Assembly: GCA_028571685.1 (NCBI GenBank) | Contig: CM053154.1 | Location: 9,952,001 to 10,016,000 of the forward strand | DNA: 64,000 bases | Origin: Heterohyrax brucei | Lineage: Eukaryota > Chordata > Mammalia > Hyracoidea > Procaviidae | Reading direction: 5' to 3' | Part shown: positions 22,042 to 34,725 of the stretch, one piece after another | Layout: each line of letters opens with the position of its first letter | Position numbering within the stretch: the first letter of the stretch is position 1 | Notes under the pieces: model-generated | Databases searched by the model: none | The model's input: the letters and a program-made list of their open reading frames with translations, nothing else | Told to the model about the DNA's origin: nothing | Position numbers and translations under genes: made by a program

Positions 22042-22691
22042 CTGCACGATGCAAATAGAGGAGAAAGGGTAGATTTAGACAATGTAGGAAGAGGGTCACC
22101 TACCATAACCTATGGGGCCAGCCACATCTCATGGCCCTGAATTCCACGTTGGTCATTTGTCCCGCACAAGTCAAGAAAGGTCTCTGTCAGCAGGTTATCT
22201 ATGAAAATTCCTCAGGATAGGATGTCACACTAGTTACAGGCAATGCTCTACATGTGTGATTAATTTTTCTACATCAGCAACTCTTCCCTTGACAGGTATT
22301 GGTGACAGGTTTCTGGCTGATGCATCTGTGTCCATCACGAAGCTGTGAGCACATAAGGGAGGAAACTGGAGCTCCCAGGAGCCAGGCCCATGGCCTGAAC
22401 AAGAGTAGGGCTCCTTCTAACAAGAGCAGGTGTGACTCTGCTGAGGGTGTCCTTGGTACAAGGACTGAGGAAACCGACTTACAGTTTTCTCTCAGGCGAA
22501 ACTTCATGCTTTATCAGTGAACACTGCTGAGAATGCTCATTTAAGTCCTGACAGACATAATAAGTGTCTTCCAAGAAACTGACGAGAAGGAACTTGTCTG
22601 CTCCCATTCAGAAATGTTCAGAGAAAGCTGAGAGCACCTTCAACCCTTTCTTCTCTCTGGACCACCAGGGTGCTCACATGACACAGAGAGA

Positions 22692-22730
22692 GCCAATCAG
22701 AGTGAAGTACTCCGTGGCTGCTCTGATTGG
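22692..22730. promoter_or_regulatory. Intronic inverted CCAAT pair
   Basis: CCAAT at 22,693 and ATTGG at 22,726; the third box has decayed to ACAAATCAG. Same pair at 17,362 and 17,395. Confidence 0.25.
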
Positions 22731-22815
22731 CGCTGCACAAGGCCCATGTGCTCAGCAGACAAATCAGGCTGCAGCCCAGGAATTTTTCCAAGAGTTTTAA
22801 AAATGTCTGCCCTTT

Positions 22816-23489
22816 CCATTGGTGAGTGGTGTCTGGGGTATTAAAAGTTGCCAAGCTGCTATCCGAGGGCACAGCAAATGGTCCCAACTCAGCAGGAACG
22901 GATGATCACCAAGGGCCAAAATGACATGGGGTAGAGACAACCAGAAGATAGAGAGATCTACATGAGTGGGTGCCTACATCGACTTGGGACCAGAAGAACC
23001 GGATGGTACCCGGCCACCACCAGGGATAGTTGTGATGGAGCTCACTAAGTTGAGTCTCACTGGCAACATAAGAATAAAAAGGGGTACATCCTGAGATCTC
23101 GACTAAAAGACCTCAATTGATGGTCCAGCAGTTTCAGGGTTCCCGTGGGTGCATGGCCCCTGGCCCTGATGCTGCCCTTGCCCATAAATCATAATATAGG
23201 TCCACTCTTCGGACACGAATGGATTGGACTTGGTGATGCAGAGTGGCCATATGTTGGATGCACTTGATGGTTCTATGCATCCATAGGATATCATCCTGCT
23301 GACCACTGGCTGGAGTAAGGGGAGTGGGTGGAAAGAAGGGGAAAGGAGGCTGTTGGGAGAATGAGACACATATGGAGCAGAGAGGAACAGTGTGCTGTCA
23401 CCGGACAGGGAGAGCAGTGGAAGCTGCATATACGTGGGCATCTAAATTTATACAGGAATGTACATTTTCTCTCAGTCATATTAAATAAA
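22816..23489 (+). mobile_element. L1 3' UTR insertion (duplicate of the 17.5 kb copy)
   Basis: Same insertion, same flanking repeat (AAAAATGTCTGCCCTT on both sides here) and same truncation point as at 17,485. It was therefore copied with the 5.3-kb unit rather than inserted twice. Confidence 0.7.
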
Positions 23490-24490
23490 AAAAAAATGTC
23501 TGCCCTTTTCCCCTAGGGTGGCTAAGCTGGTGAGGGACAGACTTGGGAAAGAGGCCACCTGTCCTATCGTGGGACAGTCGGCTGCCTGAGACCGAAACCT
23601 TAAAGAAGCAGGGTCAGGACAAATACGGAAAGATTCAAAGCCGCAAGGACTTGCTTAGAGCACTGACATCCAGCTGTGACTAAACTCGGAACACCTGGAC
23701 ATCAGAGGGAATGAGCCCACTGCAGGTTATCCCCTTGTGCTCTCAGCTAGTCTGACTTTCCACCGTATTTGACATAAAGTGTATTATCTCATGACTCTCA
23801 CTTTAATAATCATCAGCTTCCTATGAGGTTACACTGATGCAAAGAGTCTGGCAGGATGTAGATGACAGCACCTGAGATGCAATCTTGAGAAGCCAGCAGC
23901 TAGATGAACATCACCCAGGCCTCCTGTCTGTGATAGCTCAGCTTGAATTGCAAGAAGAAACGAAAGGATGCTGACTATAAAGGGGCTGCTTGATGTCCTC
24001 AATATAACAAAGTAAACCTCAAAGTGTTAAGGAAAGGATAAAGTCAAAGTGGTCAATGAAGGCTGGCTTTGAATTTCAGGTTCTTCCCACCCAGCTCCAA
24101 TGGCTGGGGTTGGGAGAGATGGTGCCAGACTGAGTCAAGTCACCTTGACTTGGGCTGGTGGAAACAGAGACTAGCATCTGATTACTATACAGCATTAAGC
24201 ATGGATTCTTAGAAAGAGAGCTAGTGTAGACTCCCTTCTGGAAGCTGCCTTCTATCCCACGTCCTTGTAGGGGAATTAAAGACCAAATGTAAACTCTGGG
24301 GTTCTTGTGCCTCCCCATGACCATGTAGACGAGAAGCAGTTTGGTGGACAGGGCCGTGACAGAGTGGTGGCAGAAGCCAGATGTCTCAGAGCATCTGCAG
24401 AGACAAGCAGGCAGGCGTGGAGAGTGTGGAAGGAGGGGGCTGAGGTGAGCAGGGAGGGACGGGGCAGCCCTTGGGACGCTGTGGACTCAC

Positions 24491-24520
24491 CATGCCAGGG
24501 TGTAGGGCTGGACACTGCAT
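24491..24520 (-). CDS. DMBT1: DMBT1 interspersed exon type A (copy 3)
   Basis: A 30-nt phase 1-1 exon, acceptor TTTCTCCCAG and donor ATG|GTGAGT, encoding (D)-A-V-S-S-P-T-P-W-H. Part of the recent duplicate, 5,338 bases from the 19.15 kb copy. Confidence 0.78.
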
Positions 24521-25284
24521 CTGGGAGAAAGAGGAAGACAGTCAGCTGTGTGGCACAGAGAGGCCCCCACAGGACTCATGTTGAGGACACATGCCAGCAG
24601 ATGTGGGCCGCAGGTGACCGAGTGGACAGGCCCAGGGGTCCATGACAACACTCACTTGATTCTGGCTGCTGTTCAGCATGCTGTGACAGCACAGCACCTC
24701 TGAGCCCGAGGGCTCTCTGCCCCGATCATGCAAGCCACTGCCCCACAAGGGCCGGGCCACAACTGCCACCACCAGAGCCCCTCCCAAGTGGAGCAGTCAC
24801 ACTCAGCAGCCGTCCTGCCAGGACCCCTCTCCCTTTGCCTTCAGGTGAGATACCCCTAAAATTATGGGCCAATTTCTGGATTGTCTCCTTGGGATTAGCT
24901 GCTGAGCCCAGTGTCGGAGCTGCCGTATAGGAACAGCAGTTGTGACACACTGCCTTCCCTGGGGGCTCCCCTGGCCTCCCTAATACATTAACACCCCACA
25001 AATGAGTACCCTTCTCTTCCATTCTTTTCTCAGTAGGATTGAGGAAGACTCCATTCAGAAAGTTCGTGGATGCGAAGGGGAGGTTGACCTACCACCCACG
25101 TCCTCTGTGTGTGAGAAGTCACACCAGGTGGAATCGGGGTGCGGACAGTGGACAGTCCTGCATCTAACAAAGAGCTCATTGGTTCTCCCTCAGGATGGTT
25201 CTCAACAAGAGTCATCCTATTGTCCAAATTAGGAGTCTGACGTGGCCACAAGCTGACCCAGGACATGAGAACACATGACAATCA

Positions 25285-25758
<474 letters not shown>

Positions 25759-26172
25759 TCAACCCTGATCAAGGACAGTGACCACAGAGACATTGACCAG
25801 GTAATTTGCTTGGAGAGCATGTAACACCTTGTCTTCCCAAAGCTACAATCCATTACCTGAGAGACTGACATTGCAAGGAATTACAGGGCTTTGAAGAAGC
25901 ACTCGAGCCTGCATTGACCAAGCAGAGAGGAGCTACTGAGACAAGTCAGCAGCATGGGTTCCAGAAGAGACCTAGGACTTGATTGTTTGGACATGACATC
26001 TTCCAGTTGATGCAACCCCTTACAAGACAGACAAAGCAAAGACCCTACCGAGAAGAGGTCCAGAGCCTTACTCTGGAAGTTCCCTCATGCACAGCTCATG
26101 CGAGCCACTGTCAACCCAGTTCCTCCAGATGTGTACATAGGGAGTTACAGGGATGGTCGGGGAAATACATAC

Positions 26173-26211
26173 CTCCAGATGGCGGAGGTGTGGATATTGC
26201 TGACCAGCGGT
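26173..26211 (-). CDS. DMBT1: DMBT1 interspersed exon type B (copy 3)
   Basis: A 39-nt exon, acceptor TTCCTGCAG, donor GGAG|GTATGT, phase 1-1. Encodes R-W-S-A-I-S-T-P-P-P-S-G, more diverged than other copies (Trp-Trp is Arg-Trp; Thr replaced by Pro/Ser). It belongs to a unit whose SRCR and type A exon are dead, but on its own it can splice in frame ahead of the 25.4 kb SRCR. Confidence 0.62.
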
Positions 26212-26831
26212 CTGCAGGAAGCAAATAGAAAAGGTAGATGTAGACATAGTAGAAAAAGGTTCACCTGCCCCAGCCCACGGGGTCAGTCCCACCATACGCC
26301 CCTCAATTCCACATCGGTCATGAGTCCTTATCCAGTCAAGAAAGGTCTGGAAGCTCTCAGCACGTTCTTTATGAAAGTCCATTAGGGCAGTATAACAGGA
26401 TGGTGTCAGGCAACTGTCTAGGTCTGTGATAAACTTTTCACTATTAGCAACTCTTCCCTTGCCGGTTTTTGATGACAAGTTACTGGTTGATACATATGTG
26501 TGCATCACCAATCTGTGACCACAAACAGGAAATCAGAGAACCGAGGACCCAGGCCAGCTGCCAGGACAGGAGTAATGCGCCTTGTCTCTGGAGCAGATGT
26601 GGCCTTGCTGAGGGAGATCTTGGAACAAGGACCTTCTCTTGGGCAAAAGTTTATCGTGAACACCGTTCAGAATGCTCATTTGAGCCCTGATGGATATAAA
26701 AAGTGTCTCTCATGAAATCAACAATGAGCAACTTTTCTGTCCCTGTTCCAAAATGGTCAGAGAAGGCAAAGGGCCCCTTCAGCCTCTGCCTCCTCCCTGC
26801 TCATAGAAGGTGGACATACGACTCACATGCA

Positions 26832-26905
26832 GCCAATCAAACTAACTCCTTCCCCAGCTGCACTGATTGGTTCTGCAAAAGGGACTTGTGTTCAGAGAGG
26901 CCAAT
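26832..26905. promoter_or_regulatory. Intronic CCAAT-box cluster (three boxes)
   Basis: CCAAT at 26,833, ATTGG at 26,866 and CCAAT at 26,901, with the same order and similar spacing as the 31.2 kb cluster. Confidence 0.3.
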
Positions 26906-27909
26906 CAGACTGTACCCCAGGACATTTCGGTTGGAGGTTTCTGGAATGGCTTCTCCTTTCTGCTATGGTGACTAAGATGGTGAGGGACAGATTTGAGAAG
27001 ACAGATGACATCTTTCCTACCACAGGAGGACAAGCAGCCTGAGAGGAAAGCCTCAGAGACACAGATAAAGGACAAGCAGAAAGATTCTGAGCCATGAGGA
27101 TGTCCCTAGAGTACAAGCATCCAGCTGTACCTGAAGGCTGAACACCTGGGCTTCCCGTTATGTAGTCCAACTGCTAGTTATCCCCATGTGGTCTAGATGG
27201 AGTTGGAGTTTCTATCACTTTTACAATAGGATGCATTATCTTAGAGCTATTGCTTTGATTATCTTCAGTTTCCTATGAGGTGACAGTGAGACACAAGTTT
27301 GGGGTGATGTGGACGACAGAACCTGAGATGTATTCCTGGGAAGCAGGACTCTTCTCTGTGATAACTAAGCTTAAATTCCAAGAAAAAAACATAAGGATGT
27401 TTCCCATTAAAGAAGGTTTTTGGTCTCCCCTGTGTAAAGAAGTAAACTTACAGGTTTTGAGAAACAAGATACAGTCAAAGTGGTCAGTGAAGGCCGGCTT
27501 CGAATTTTGGGTTCTAATGCACTGGTGTTGGAGATGGCACCTGAGTGAGTCAAGTCTCCTTGAGCCTGGGCTGGTGGAACCAGAGACAAGCACAAGACTA
27601 ACATATGGTCCCCTAAGCGGACTCATAGGAAGAAAGCCAGTGTAGACTGCCTTCTGGAAGCTGGCTTCTGTTGTACATCCTGCTGCAGGAATCAAAGGCT
27701 AAACGCGAAGTCTATGACTCTTGTGACTCCTAATGACTTTGTAGATAAGAATCAGTGTGGGCCCAGTGCCGTGATAAAGTGGTGGTAGACACAATAGATC
27801 TCAGAGCATCTGCAGAGAGGAGAGCAGCAGGGATGGTACAGTGTAGGAGGGGTGGGTCTGAGGGGTGCAGGCAGGGAAGGGACAGCCCCTGCGAGACACT
27901 GTGTCTCAC

Positions 27910-27937
27910 CTGGCAAGGGTTGTGGAATTGCCTACAG
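27910..27937 (-). pseudogene. Interspersed exon type A relic (28 nt, frame-breaking)
   Basis: Acceptor TTTCTCACAG and donor CCAG|GTGAGA remain, but the exon is 28 nt rather than 30 or 36, so including it would shift the frame. The encoded start A-V-G-N-S-T-T-L still resembles the other type A exons. With the neighbouring SRCR relic at 29.75 kb this unit appears non-coding, apart possibly from its type B exon at 26.2 kb. Confidence 0.6.
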
Positions 27938-28074
27938 CTGTGAGAAAGAGAAAGCTAGGCAGGTGTGTTACACAGAGAAGTCCCAGCTGGAACTGCTGTT
28001 GAGGAAACAGCGTATTCACCCCCCGCCCAGCTGACGCTGCCCATCTACCACCGAGGGCACATGGCCAAACTAAA

Positions 28075-28236
28075 GAACCAAACCCGTTGACTTTGCCTTC
28101 ACTTCTGGCTGATAGTAACCCTGTAGAAGGGAGCGGAAGTGCCCCATGAGGTTGCCTAGGATCCCCTCATGGCACTGAACTGTTAACACTTTGATTTCCA
28201 GCTAGAGCTCTTAATCACTGCACCCTGAGGGTTCCA
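28075..28236 (-). repeat. AfroSINE (degraded)
   Basis: AACCAAACCCGTTGACTTTG start and GAGCTCTTAATCACTGCACC end. Confidence 0.7.
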
Positions 28237-28751
28237 GACACTACCGGGAGTCCACACACGTGTTGACTTGCTTCACGCAGCTGTTATACTGGTACATGCT
28301 ACAGCACAAGTGCCTCTGGACCTGAGGTCTTTCTCCCCGGAATAGGGAAACCACTTTCACACACCTACTAGGTCAGAAGTTTACAGCTTTAGACTCTCAT
28401 GGGAACAGCCAGCACTCACACTCAGCAGCTGTCCTCCTAGAAGGACCCTGCTCCCTTTTCTTTCATGTGAGACAGCCCTAAAGTTGTATTCCTGTTTCTG
28501 GATTGTCTCCCTGAGATTAGCTCCTGTCCCCATTTTCCCAGCTGGCCTATGAGAACAGCAGTATGACACACCTGCCTTCCCTGGGAGCCCACGTGGCCTT
28601 CCAAATACATTCACACCTCAGGGAAGAATGCACTGCATTTCAACTGACCTCTTAGTAGGAGTCCAGGAAGACTCCGTTCAGCAAGCTCATTCAGAGGTAG
28701 GGAAGGTTCACATACAACCCGTGTCCTCTGTGTGTGGGAAGTCACACAATG

Positions 28752-29517
28752 CAAAATGCGGTGGGTGCTGAACCCCGTCACCCACAAAGACCTCTATGAG
28801 CAAAGTCACAGGCCTATGTGATGGCAGGCGGATGCATCTCACCCCTGACATATTTCTGGCCATATATTTTTCATCCTAATTAAACCTTCCTCAAAAATAC
28901 CCCCTCATCTCCCAGCACAAGGACAAATGCTGAGCCCAGGAACACCCAGCCTGGAAATGCCAAGGCCGGCCCAGCCCTGCTGGCTTCCCCTAACTGCACA
29001 TTCCCCGCCACATGTGCAAAGAAATACCCTTCTTAGAACAGCTTAAGAAAGGCATAGGGTGGGGGATGGTAGGTGTTTACTGTCCCCACAGGAAGAGATA
29101 AAGAGCAAAGTAGGAACAAATAGAGTTTATAACCTTTAGACCCCTCCTCCTGTAGCTTTTAACCTTGAGGTATAGGTAGGGCTGAATGAGCTCGGGGCAT
29201 AACTTTGTTTTCACTGTCAATTATCACCACAACACACCTGCCTCGGGCCATTATCTAGAAGGCCTTGAAAATTAACAAGAAAAAAAAAAAAAAAAAGAGA
29301 GACCACGAGGCTTCGGTTTCAAGTTAGCCAATAGCTTGTGTGGTCAGGAGGCAGGGTGAAAATCATGTCACCTCGACTATAAAAAATAAAGAAAGACAGA
29401 CCTTGACGGGCTGCCATTTTTCTCCAAAACTCTTTCCTATCTCAGTCTCATTTTTCCTGTCAAAGCTGTTCATCCCTCCGTGGGCCTGAAAAAGTTGCCG
29501 GAGCTGGCTCCCAGCAG
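28752..29517 (+). mobile_element. Solo LTR of an endogenous retrovirus (probable)
   Basis: About 765 bases starting TGCAAAATG and ending CCCAGCA that interrupt sequence continuous at 20.97 and 34.15 kb. It has an internal TATAAAA (29,379) and AATAAA (29,385) near its 3' third and a 17-base A run at about 29,281. No coding region is present. The target-site duplication is not clear, so LTR identity rests on termini, length, signals and the empty homologous sites. Confidence 0.55.
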
Positions 29518-29749
29518 GTGGGGACAGCGAACAGCCCTGCCTCTAATAGACAGCTTACTGGTTTTGTCCTCAGGATGGTTCTTACTGAGCTACATACTGT
29601 TTTACAAACTAGGGGCCTGCCAACTGGGCCTCAGGTGAGCCACGACATGAGAACACATGACACATAGGACAAGCTCTCGTGGGAGAGAAAGCGTGTTCTC
29701 ACTGAGAAGAGCCAGCTCCAGAAGGTGGTTGAGGAATCCTGAGTCCCAC

Positions 29750-30069
29750 CTCAGCGGACAGCACGAGAATCCTCCTGATGACCAGTTATGAGACAGCCAA
29801 CCTCTGTGTGGGCAGCTCCACAGATAGGACGTGTGCTGAGCAGTGTACATCATCCACGATGGTCAGTCGTGAGCCCTGACCAAAATTGGCACTTCCTGGG
29901 GCTGACACAGCCTGGCCAAAGCCCAGCTACTGGCAGACCACATTGGCATGACTGATGTCCCAGAAATCATCACACACAGTGCCCCAGGAGTATTCCTATC
30001 AGATGAGTGCAACCGTGACATTGGGGACCTCCGCTGAGCAGCCTCAAGGCCAAAGCAGAAAATGTCTTG
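29750..30069 (-). pseudogene. SRCR exon relic (shared-stop class)
   Basis: Same pseudo-exon family as at 34.4 and 21.2 kb. It carries the V-C-Q-stop-L-G-F stop, the scrambled segment in place of V-E-V-L-Y (upstream TATCAGATGAGTGCAACC on the plus strand), and extra small deletions around the H-N-C-G-H region. The donor region is still recognisable at 29,748. An LTR insertion lies about 230 bases to its left. Confidence 0.88.
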
Positions 30070-30567
30070 CTGGAGGAACAAGAATTTCTCATTTATGTGT
30101 AAGTTTTGGTGTAATTGCTGAAGCAGTTCTAGACTCCGACCAAGGAGGGTGACTGGAGGGACACTGACCCAGGCATATTTCCTTGGAGAGCACATGACAC
30201 CTTGTCTTCCTACAGCTATAATCAATCAACTGAAGACTCAGACTTCAAGGAATCACAGGGATTTGAGGTGCTACTGGGGTGTGCAATGAGCACCTGGAGA
30301 ATATCTACCAAGTCAGGGATGCAGCATGGGTTCCAGAAGAGATCCGGGACCTGCCGCTTTGGACATTTCATCTTCCAGCTGGTTCAGCCACTCACAGGAC
30401 AGACAAAGCAAAGGCTGTTCCCATATGAGGTGCAGGGCCTTACCCTGAACGTTCACCCACCCAGAGCTCATGAATGGCATTGTCAACCCACTTCCTCTGG
30501 ACTTCCACTCAAGTCACGGCTACTCTGTGTACAGGGAGCTGCATGGAAGGTGGAGAGTGACACATAC

Positions 30568-30606
30568 CTGCTGTAGTTTCAGGTGCGGATGTTCTCGGCC
30601 ACCAGT
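30568..30606 (-). CDS. DMBT1: DMBT1 interspersed exon type B (copy 2)
   Basis: A 39-nt exon, acceptor CCTGCAG, donor GCAG|GTATGT, phase 1-1. Encodes W-W-P-R-T-S-A-P-E-T-T-A; spliced to type A it begins Asp-Trp-Trp. No stop and both splice sites are good. Confidence 0.75.
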
Positions 30607-31228
30607 CTGCAGGATGCAAATAGAGGAGAAAGGTAGATTTAGACAGTGTAAGAAAGAGGTTCAGCTACCACAACCTACGGGGCCAGTCACACCTCATGTC
30701 CCTGAGTTCCACATTGGTCATGTGCCTCACCGAAGTCAAGAAAGATCTCTAGCTCTCAGCAAGTTATCTACGAAGTCCCTGAGGGTAGGACGTAACACTG
30801 GTTACAGGCAAATCTCTACATCTGTGATTAATTTCTCTCCATCAGCAACCCTTCCCTTGACAGTTATTGGTGACTGGCTGAGGCATCTGTGTCCATCACC
30901 AAGCTGTGAGCACGTAGGAGAGGAAATCAGAGCTCCCAGGAGCCGGGCCCATGGCCACGACAGGAGCAATGCTGCTTCTGTCTAGGGTAGATGTGACCTT
31001 CCCCAAGGACTGGAGAAATCAAATTACAGGTTTTCCCTCAGGCGAAATTCCAAGCTTTATCAGTGAACACTGCTCATCTGAGCCCTGAGGGACATAATAA
31101 GTGTCTTCCAAGAAGCTAACTAGGAGGAACTTTTCTGCTCCCCTTCAGTAACAGTCAGCGAGGGCTAAGAGCACCTCCAACGCCTTCTCCTCTCTGGACC
31201 ACCACAGTGCTCACGTGACATAGTGAGA

Positions 31229-31300
31229 GCCAATCAGAGTGAGGTATTACCTCGCTGCCCTGATTGGCACTACAAAGGCCAATGTGCTCAGCAGACCAAT
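31229..31300. promoter_or_regulatory. Intronic CCAAT-box cluster (four boxes)
   Basis: CCAAT at 31,230, inverted (ATTGG) at 31,263, CCAAT at 31,279 and at 31,296, most in the GCCAATCAG context favoured by NF-Y. The same cluster recurs in the matching intron of other array units. Confidence 0.3.
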
Positions 31301-32324
31301 CAGACTGCACCCCCAAGAATTTTTCCAAGGGTTTCAAAAATGGCTGTCCCGTTCCCCGAGGGTGGCTAAGCTGGTGAGAGACAGACTGGGGAAAGAAGCC
31401 ATCTGTCCTATCACGGGACGGTGGGCTGCCTGAGACCGAAATCTTAAAGAAGCAGGGGCAGGACAAATATGGAAAGACTCAGAGTCGCAAGGACTTGCTT
31501 AAAGCACCGACATCCAGCTGTGACTAAACTCGGAACACCTGGACAATGGAGGGAATGAGCCCACTGCAGGTTATCCCCTTGTGCTCTCAGCTAGTCTGAC
31601 TTTCCACCGTATTTGACATACAGTGTGTTATCTCATGACTCTCACTTTAATAATCACCAGCTGTCTATGAGGTTACATTGATGCAAAGAGTCTGGCAGGA
31701 TGTAGATGACAGCACCTGAGATGCAATCTTGAAAAGCCAGCAGCTAGATGAACATCACCCAGGCCTCCTGCCTGTGATAACTCAGCTTGAATTGCAAGAA
31801 GAAACAAAAGGATGCTGACCATAAAAGAGGTAGTTTGATATCCTCAATATAACAAAGTAAACCTCAAAGTATCAGGAAAAGGATAAAGTCAAAAAGGGCA
31901 ATAAAGATGGCTTTGAATTTCAGGTTCTTTCTACCCAGCTTCAGTGGCTGGGGTTGGGAGAGATGGTGCCAGACTGAGTCAAGTCCCCTTGACCTGGGCT
32001 GGTGGAAATAGAGACTAGCACCTGACTAGTACACAGATTCCAGCATGGATTTCTAGACAGAGAGCTAGTGTAGACTGCCTTCTGGAAGCTGTCATCTGTC
32101 CTATGTCCTTGTAGGGGAAAAAAAGACCAAATGTGAACTCTGGGGTTCTTGTGCCTCCCCATGACCAGAAGCAGTCTGGTGGACAGGGCCGTGACAGAGT
32201 GGTGGCAGAAGCCGGATGTCTCAGAGCATCTGCAGAGAGGAGCAGGCAGGCGTGGAGAGTGTGGAAGGAGGGGCTGAGGTGAGCAGGGAGGGACGGGGCA
32301 GCCCTTGGGATGCTGTGGACTCAC

Positions 32325-32354
32325 CATGCCAGGGTGTAGGGCTGGACACTGCAT
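32325..32354 (-). CDS. DMBT1: DMBT1 interspersed exon type A (copy 2)
   Basis: A 30-nt exon, acceptor TTTCTCCCAG, donor ATG|GTGAGT, phase 1-1. With the preceding G it encodes D-A-V-S-S-P-T-P-W-H, matching the P-T-P-S-P-D-T-W linker style of human DMBT1. Identical in sequence to the copies at 24.5, 19.15 and 15.0 kb. Confidence 0.78.
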
Positions 32355-33206
32355 CTGGGAGAAAGAGGAAGACAGTCAGCTGTGTTCCACAGAGAGGCCC
32401 CCACAGGAGTCATGTTGAGGACACATGCCAGCAGATGTGGGCCGCAGGTGACCGAGTGGACAGGCCCAGGGGTCCATGACAACACTCACTTGATTCTGGC
32501 TGCTGTTCAGCATGCTGTGACAGCACAGCACCTCTGAGCCCGAGGGCTCTCTGCCCTGATCATGCAAGCCACTGACCCACAAGGGCCGGGCCACAACTGC
32601 CACCACCAGAGCCCCTCCCAAGTGGAGCAGTCACCCTCAGCAGCTGTCCTGCCAGGACCCCTCTCCCTTTGCCTTCAGGTGAGATACCCCTAAAATTATG
32701 GGCCAATTTCTGGATTGTCTCCAGGGGATTAGCTGCTGACCCCACTGTTGGAGCTGCCATATAGGAACAGCAGTTGTGACACACTGCCTTCCCTCGGGGC
32801 TCCCCTGGCCTCCCTAACACATTGATACCCCACAAATGAGTACCCTTCACTTCCACTCTTTTCTCAGTAGGATTGAGGAAGACTCCATTCAGCAAGCTCG
32901 TGGATGGGAAGGGGAGGTTCATGTACCACCCACGTCCTCTGTGTGTGAGAAGTCACACCAGGTGGAATCAGGGTGCGGACAGTGGACACAGTCCTGTATC
33001 TAACAAAGAGTTCGTTGGTTCTCTCTCAGGATGGTTCTCACCAAGAGACATCCTATTTTCCAAATTAGAAGTCTGACGTGGCCACCAGCTGACCCAGGAC
33101 ATGAGAACACATGACAATCAAGAGAGGTGCACCTCCTGGGAGAGAAAACCCGTCATCACTGAGAAAAGCCAACTCCAGAATTTGACTGAGGAATCCTGAG
33201 GCCCAC

Positions 33207-33530
33207 CTGAGCAGACGACACCGGCGTCCTCGTGGTGACCACAGTTGTGAGAAAGCCAGCCTCTGTGGGAGCAGCTCCACAGATAGGACTCGTATCCCGA
33301 GCAGCGCACATCGTCCAGGACGATCGGTCCTGAGCCCTGACCGAAATAGGCACTTCCTGGGGCTGATACAGCCTGGCCACAGCCCAGCTGCCGGCAGACC
33401 ACGTTGGCATCATTGATGTCCCAGAGATCATCACACACAGTGCCCCAGGAGTTTTGGTATTGGACTTCCACGCGACCCTGGCACCGGCCACCTCCATTCA
33501 CCAGCCTCAGGGCCAAAGCAGAAGCTGTGT
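33207..33530 (-). CDS. DMBT1: DMBT1 SRCR domain exon (array copy 2)
   Basis: A 324-nt exon, acceptor GCTCTTACAG, donor CTCAG|GTGGGC, phase 1-1. Full group B SRCR with eight cysteines (R-C-Q, T-V-C, V-V-C-R, L-G-C-G, V-R-C-S, W-S-C-S, H-N-C-G, V-V-C-S) and the family-typical [16 protein letters not shown] core. The exon start adds T-A-S-A before L-A-L-R-L-V. The binding motif is altered: V-E-V-Q-Y-Q-N-S-W, with Leu changed to Gln (CTA to CAA). Nearly identical to the 25.4 and 20.0 kb copies. Confidence 0.95.
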
Positions 33531-33577
33531 CTGTAAGAGCGAAGAAGAATTTTTCATTTTTGTCTACACTTGATTCA

Positions 33578-33712
33578 ATTCTGGCTTATAACAACCCTAT
33601 AGGAGGGAGCAGAAGCGCCCCATGAGGTTCCCTATGAGCCCCTCGTGGCACTCAAGGGTTGACGCTGATTCCCAGCTAGAGCTCGTAAGCTCTGCACCCT
33701 AAGGTTTCCAGG
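33578..33712 (-). repeat. AfroSINE (degraded)
   Basis: Same insertion as 20,393, shared by duplication. Confidence 0.6.
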
Positions 33713-34404
33713 CTCCTCAGGGCCTGAGGCCTTTTCCCCGGAACAGAGAAGCCACTGTCACATGCCTACCAGGCCACAAGTGTGGCAGCTTTAGCCTCTC
33801 ATGGGGACAGCCAGCACTCACACTCAGCAGTTGTCCTCCTAGAAGGACCCCACTCCCACTTCTTTCAGGTGAGACAGCCCTAAAGTTGTACATTCGTTTC
33901 GGGATTGTCTCCCTGGGATTAGCTCCTGTCCCCATTGTCCCAGCTGGCCTATGAGAACAGCAGTATGACACACCTGCCTTCCCTGGGAGCCCATGTGGCC
34001 TTCCAAATACATTCACACCTCACGGAGGAATGCCCTGCATTTCAACTGACCTCTTAGTAGGAGTCCAGGAAGACTCCGTTCAGCAAGCTCATTCAGAGGT
34101 AGGGAAGGTTCACGTACAACCCGTGTCCTCTGTGTGTGGGCAGTCACACCAGGTGAAGTGGGGTGAGGACAGTGGACAGCCCTGCCTCTAATAGACAGCT
34201 CACCAGTTCTGTCCTCAGGATGGTTCTTACTGAGCTACATACAGTTTTACAAACTAGGGGCCTGCCAACTGGGCCACAGGTGATCCCAGACATGAGAACA
34301 CATGACACACAGGACAGGTTTCAGCTCAAACTCCTGGGATACAAAGTATATTCTCACTGAGAAGAGCCAGCTCCAAAAAATAGCTGAGGAATCCTGAGGC
34401 CCAC

Positions 34405-34725
34405 CTCAGCGGACAGCACCAGTGTCCTCCTAGTGACCACAGTTATGAGACAGCCAACCTCTGTGTGGGCAGCTCCACAGATAGGCCATGTGCTGAGCAG
34501 CATACATCATCCACCACGATCAGTCCTGAGCCCTGACCGAAATCGGCACTTCCTGGGGCTGACACAGCCTGGCCAAAGCCCAGCTACTGGCAGACCACAT
34601 TGGCATGACTGATGTCCCAGAAATCATCACACACAGTGCCCCAGGAGTTTTCCTATCAGATGAGTGCAACCATGGCATTGGGAACCTCCGCCCAGCAGCC
34701 TCAAGGCCAAAGAAGAATACATCTC
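34405..34725 (-). pseudogene. SRCR exon relic (shared-stop class)
   Basis: Homologous to the array SRCR exons along its whole length, and the donor sequence is still present (CTGAGGTGGGC). The V-E-V-L region is scrambled (C-T-H-L-I-G), causing a frameshift. The motif V-C-R-Q-L-G-C is V-C-Q-stop-L-G-F, where CTGGCAG became CCAGTAG. Further frameshifts follow near the S-Y-L-W-S-C motif. The same stop and the same scrambled segment recur at 21.2 and 29.75 kb, so the module died before it was copied. Confidence 0.88.
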
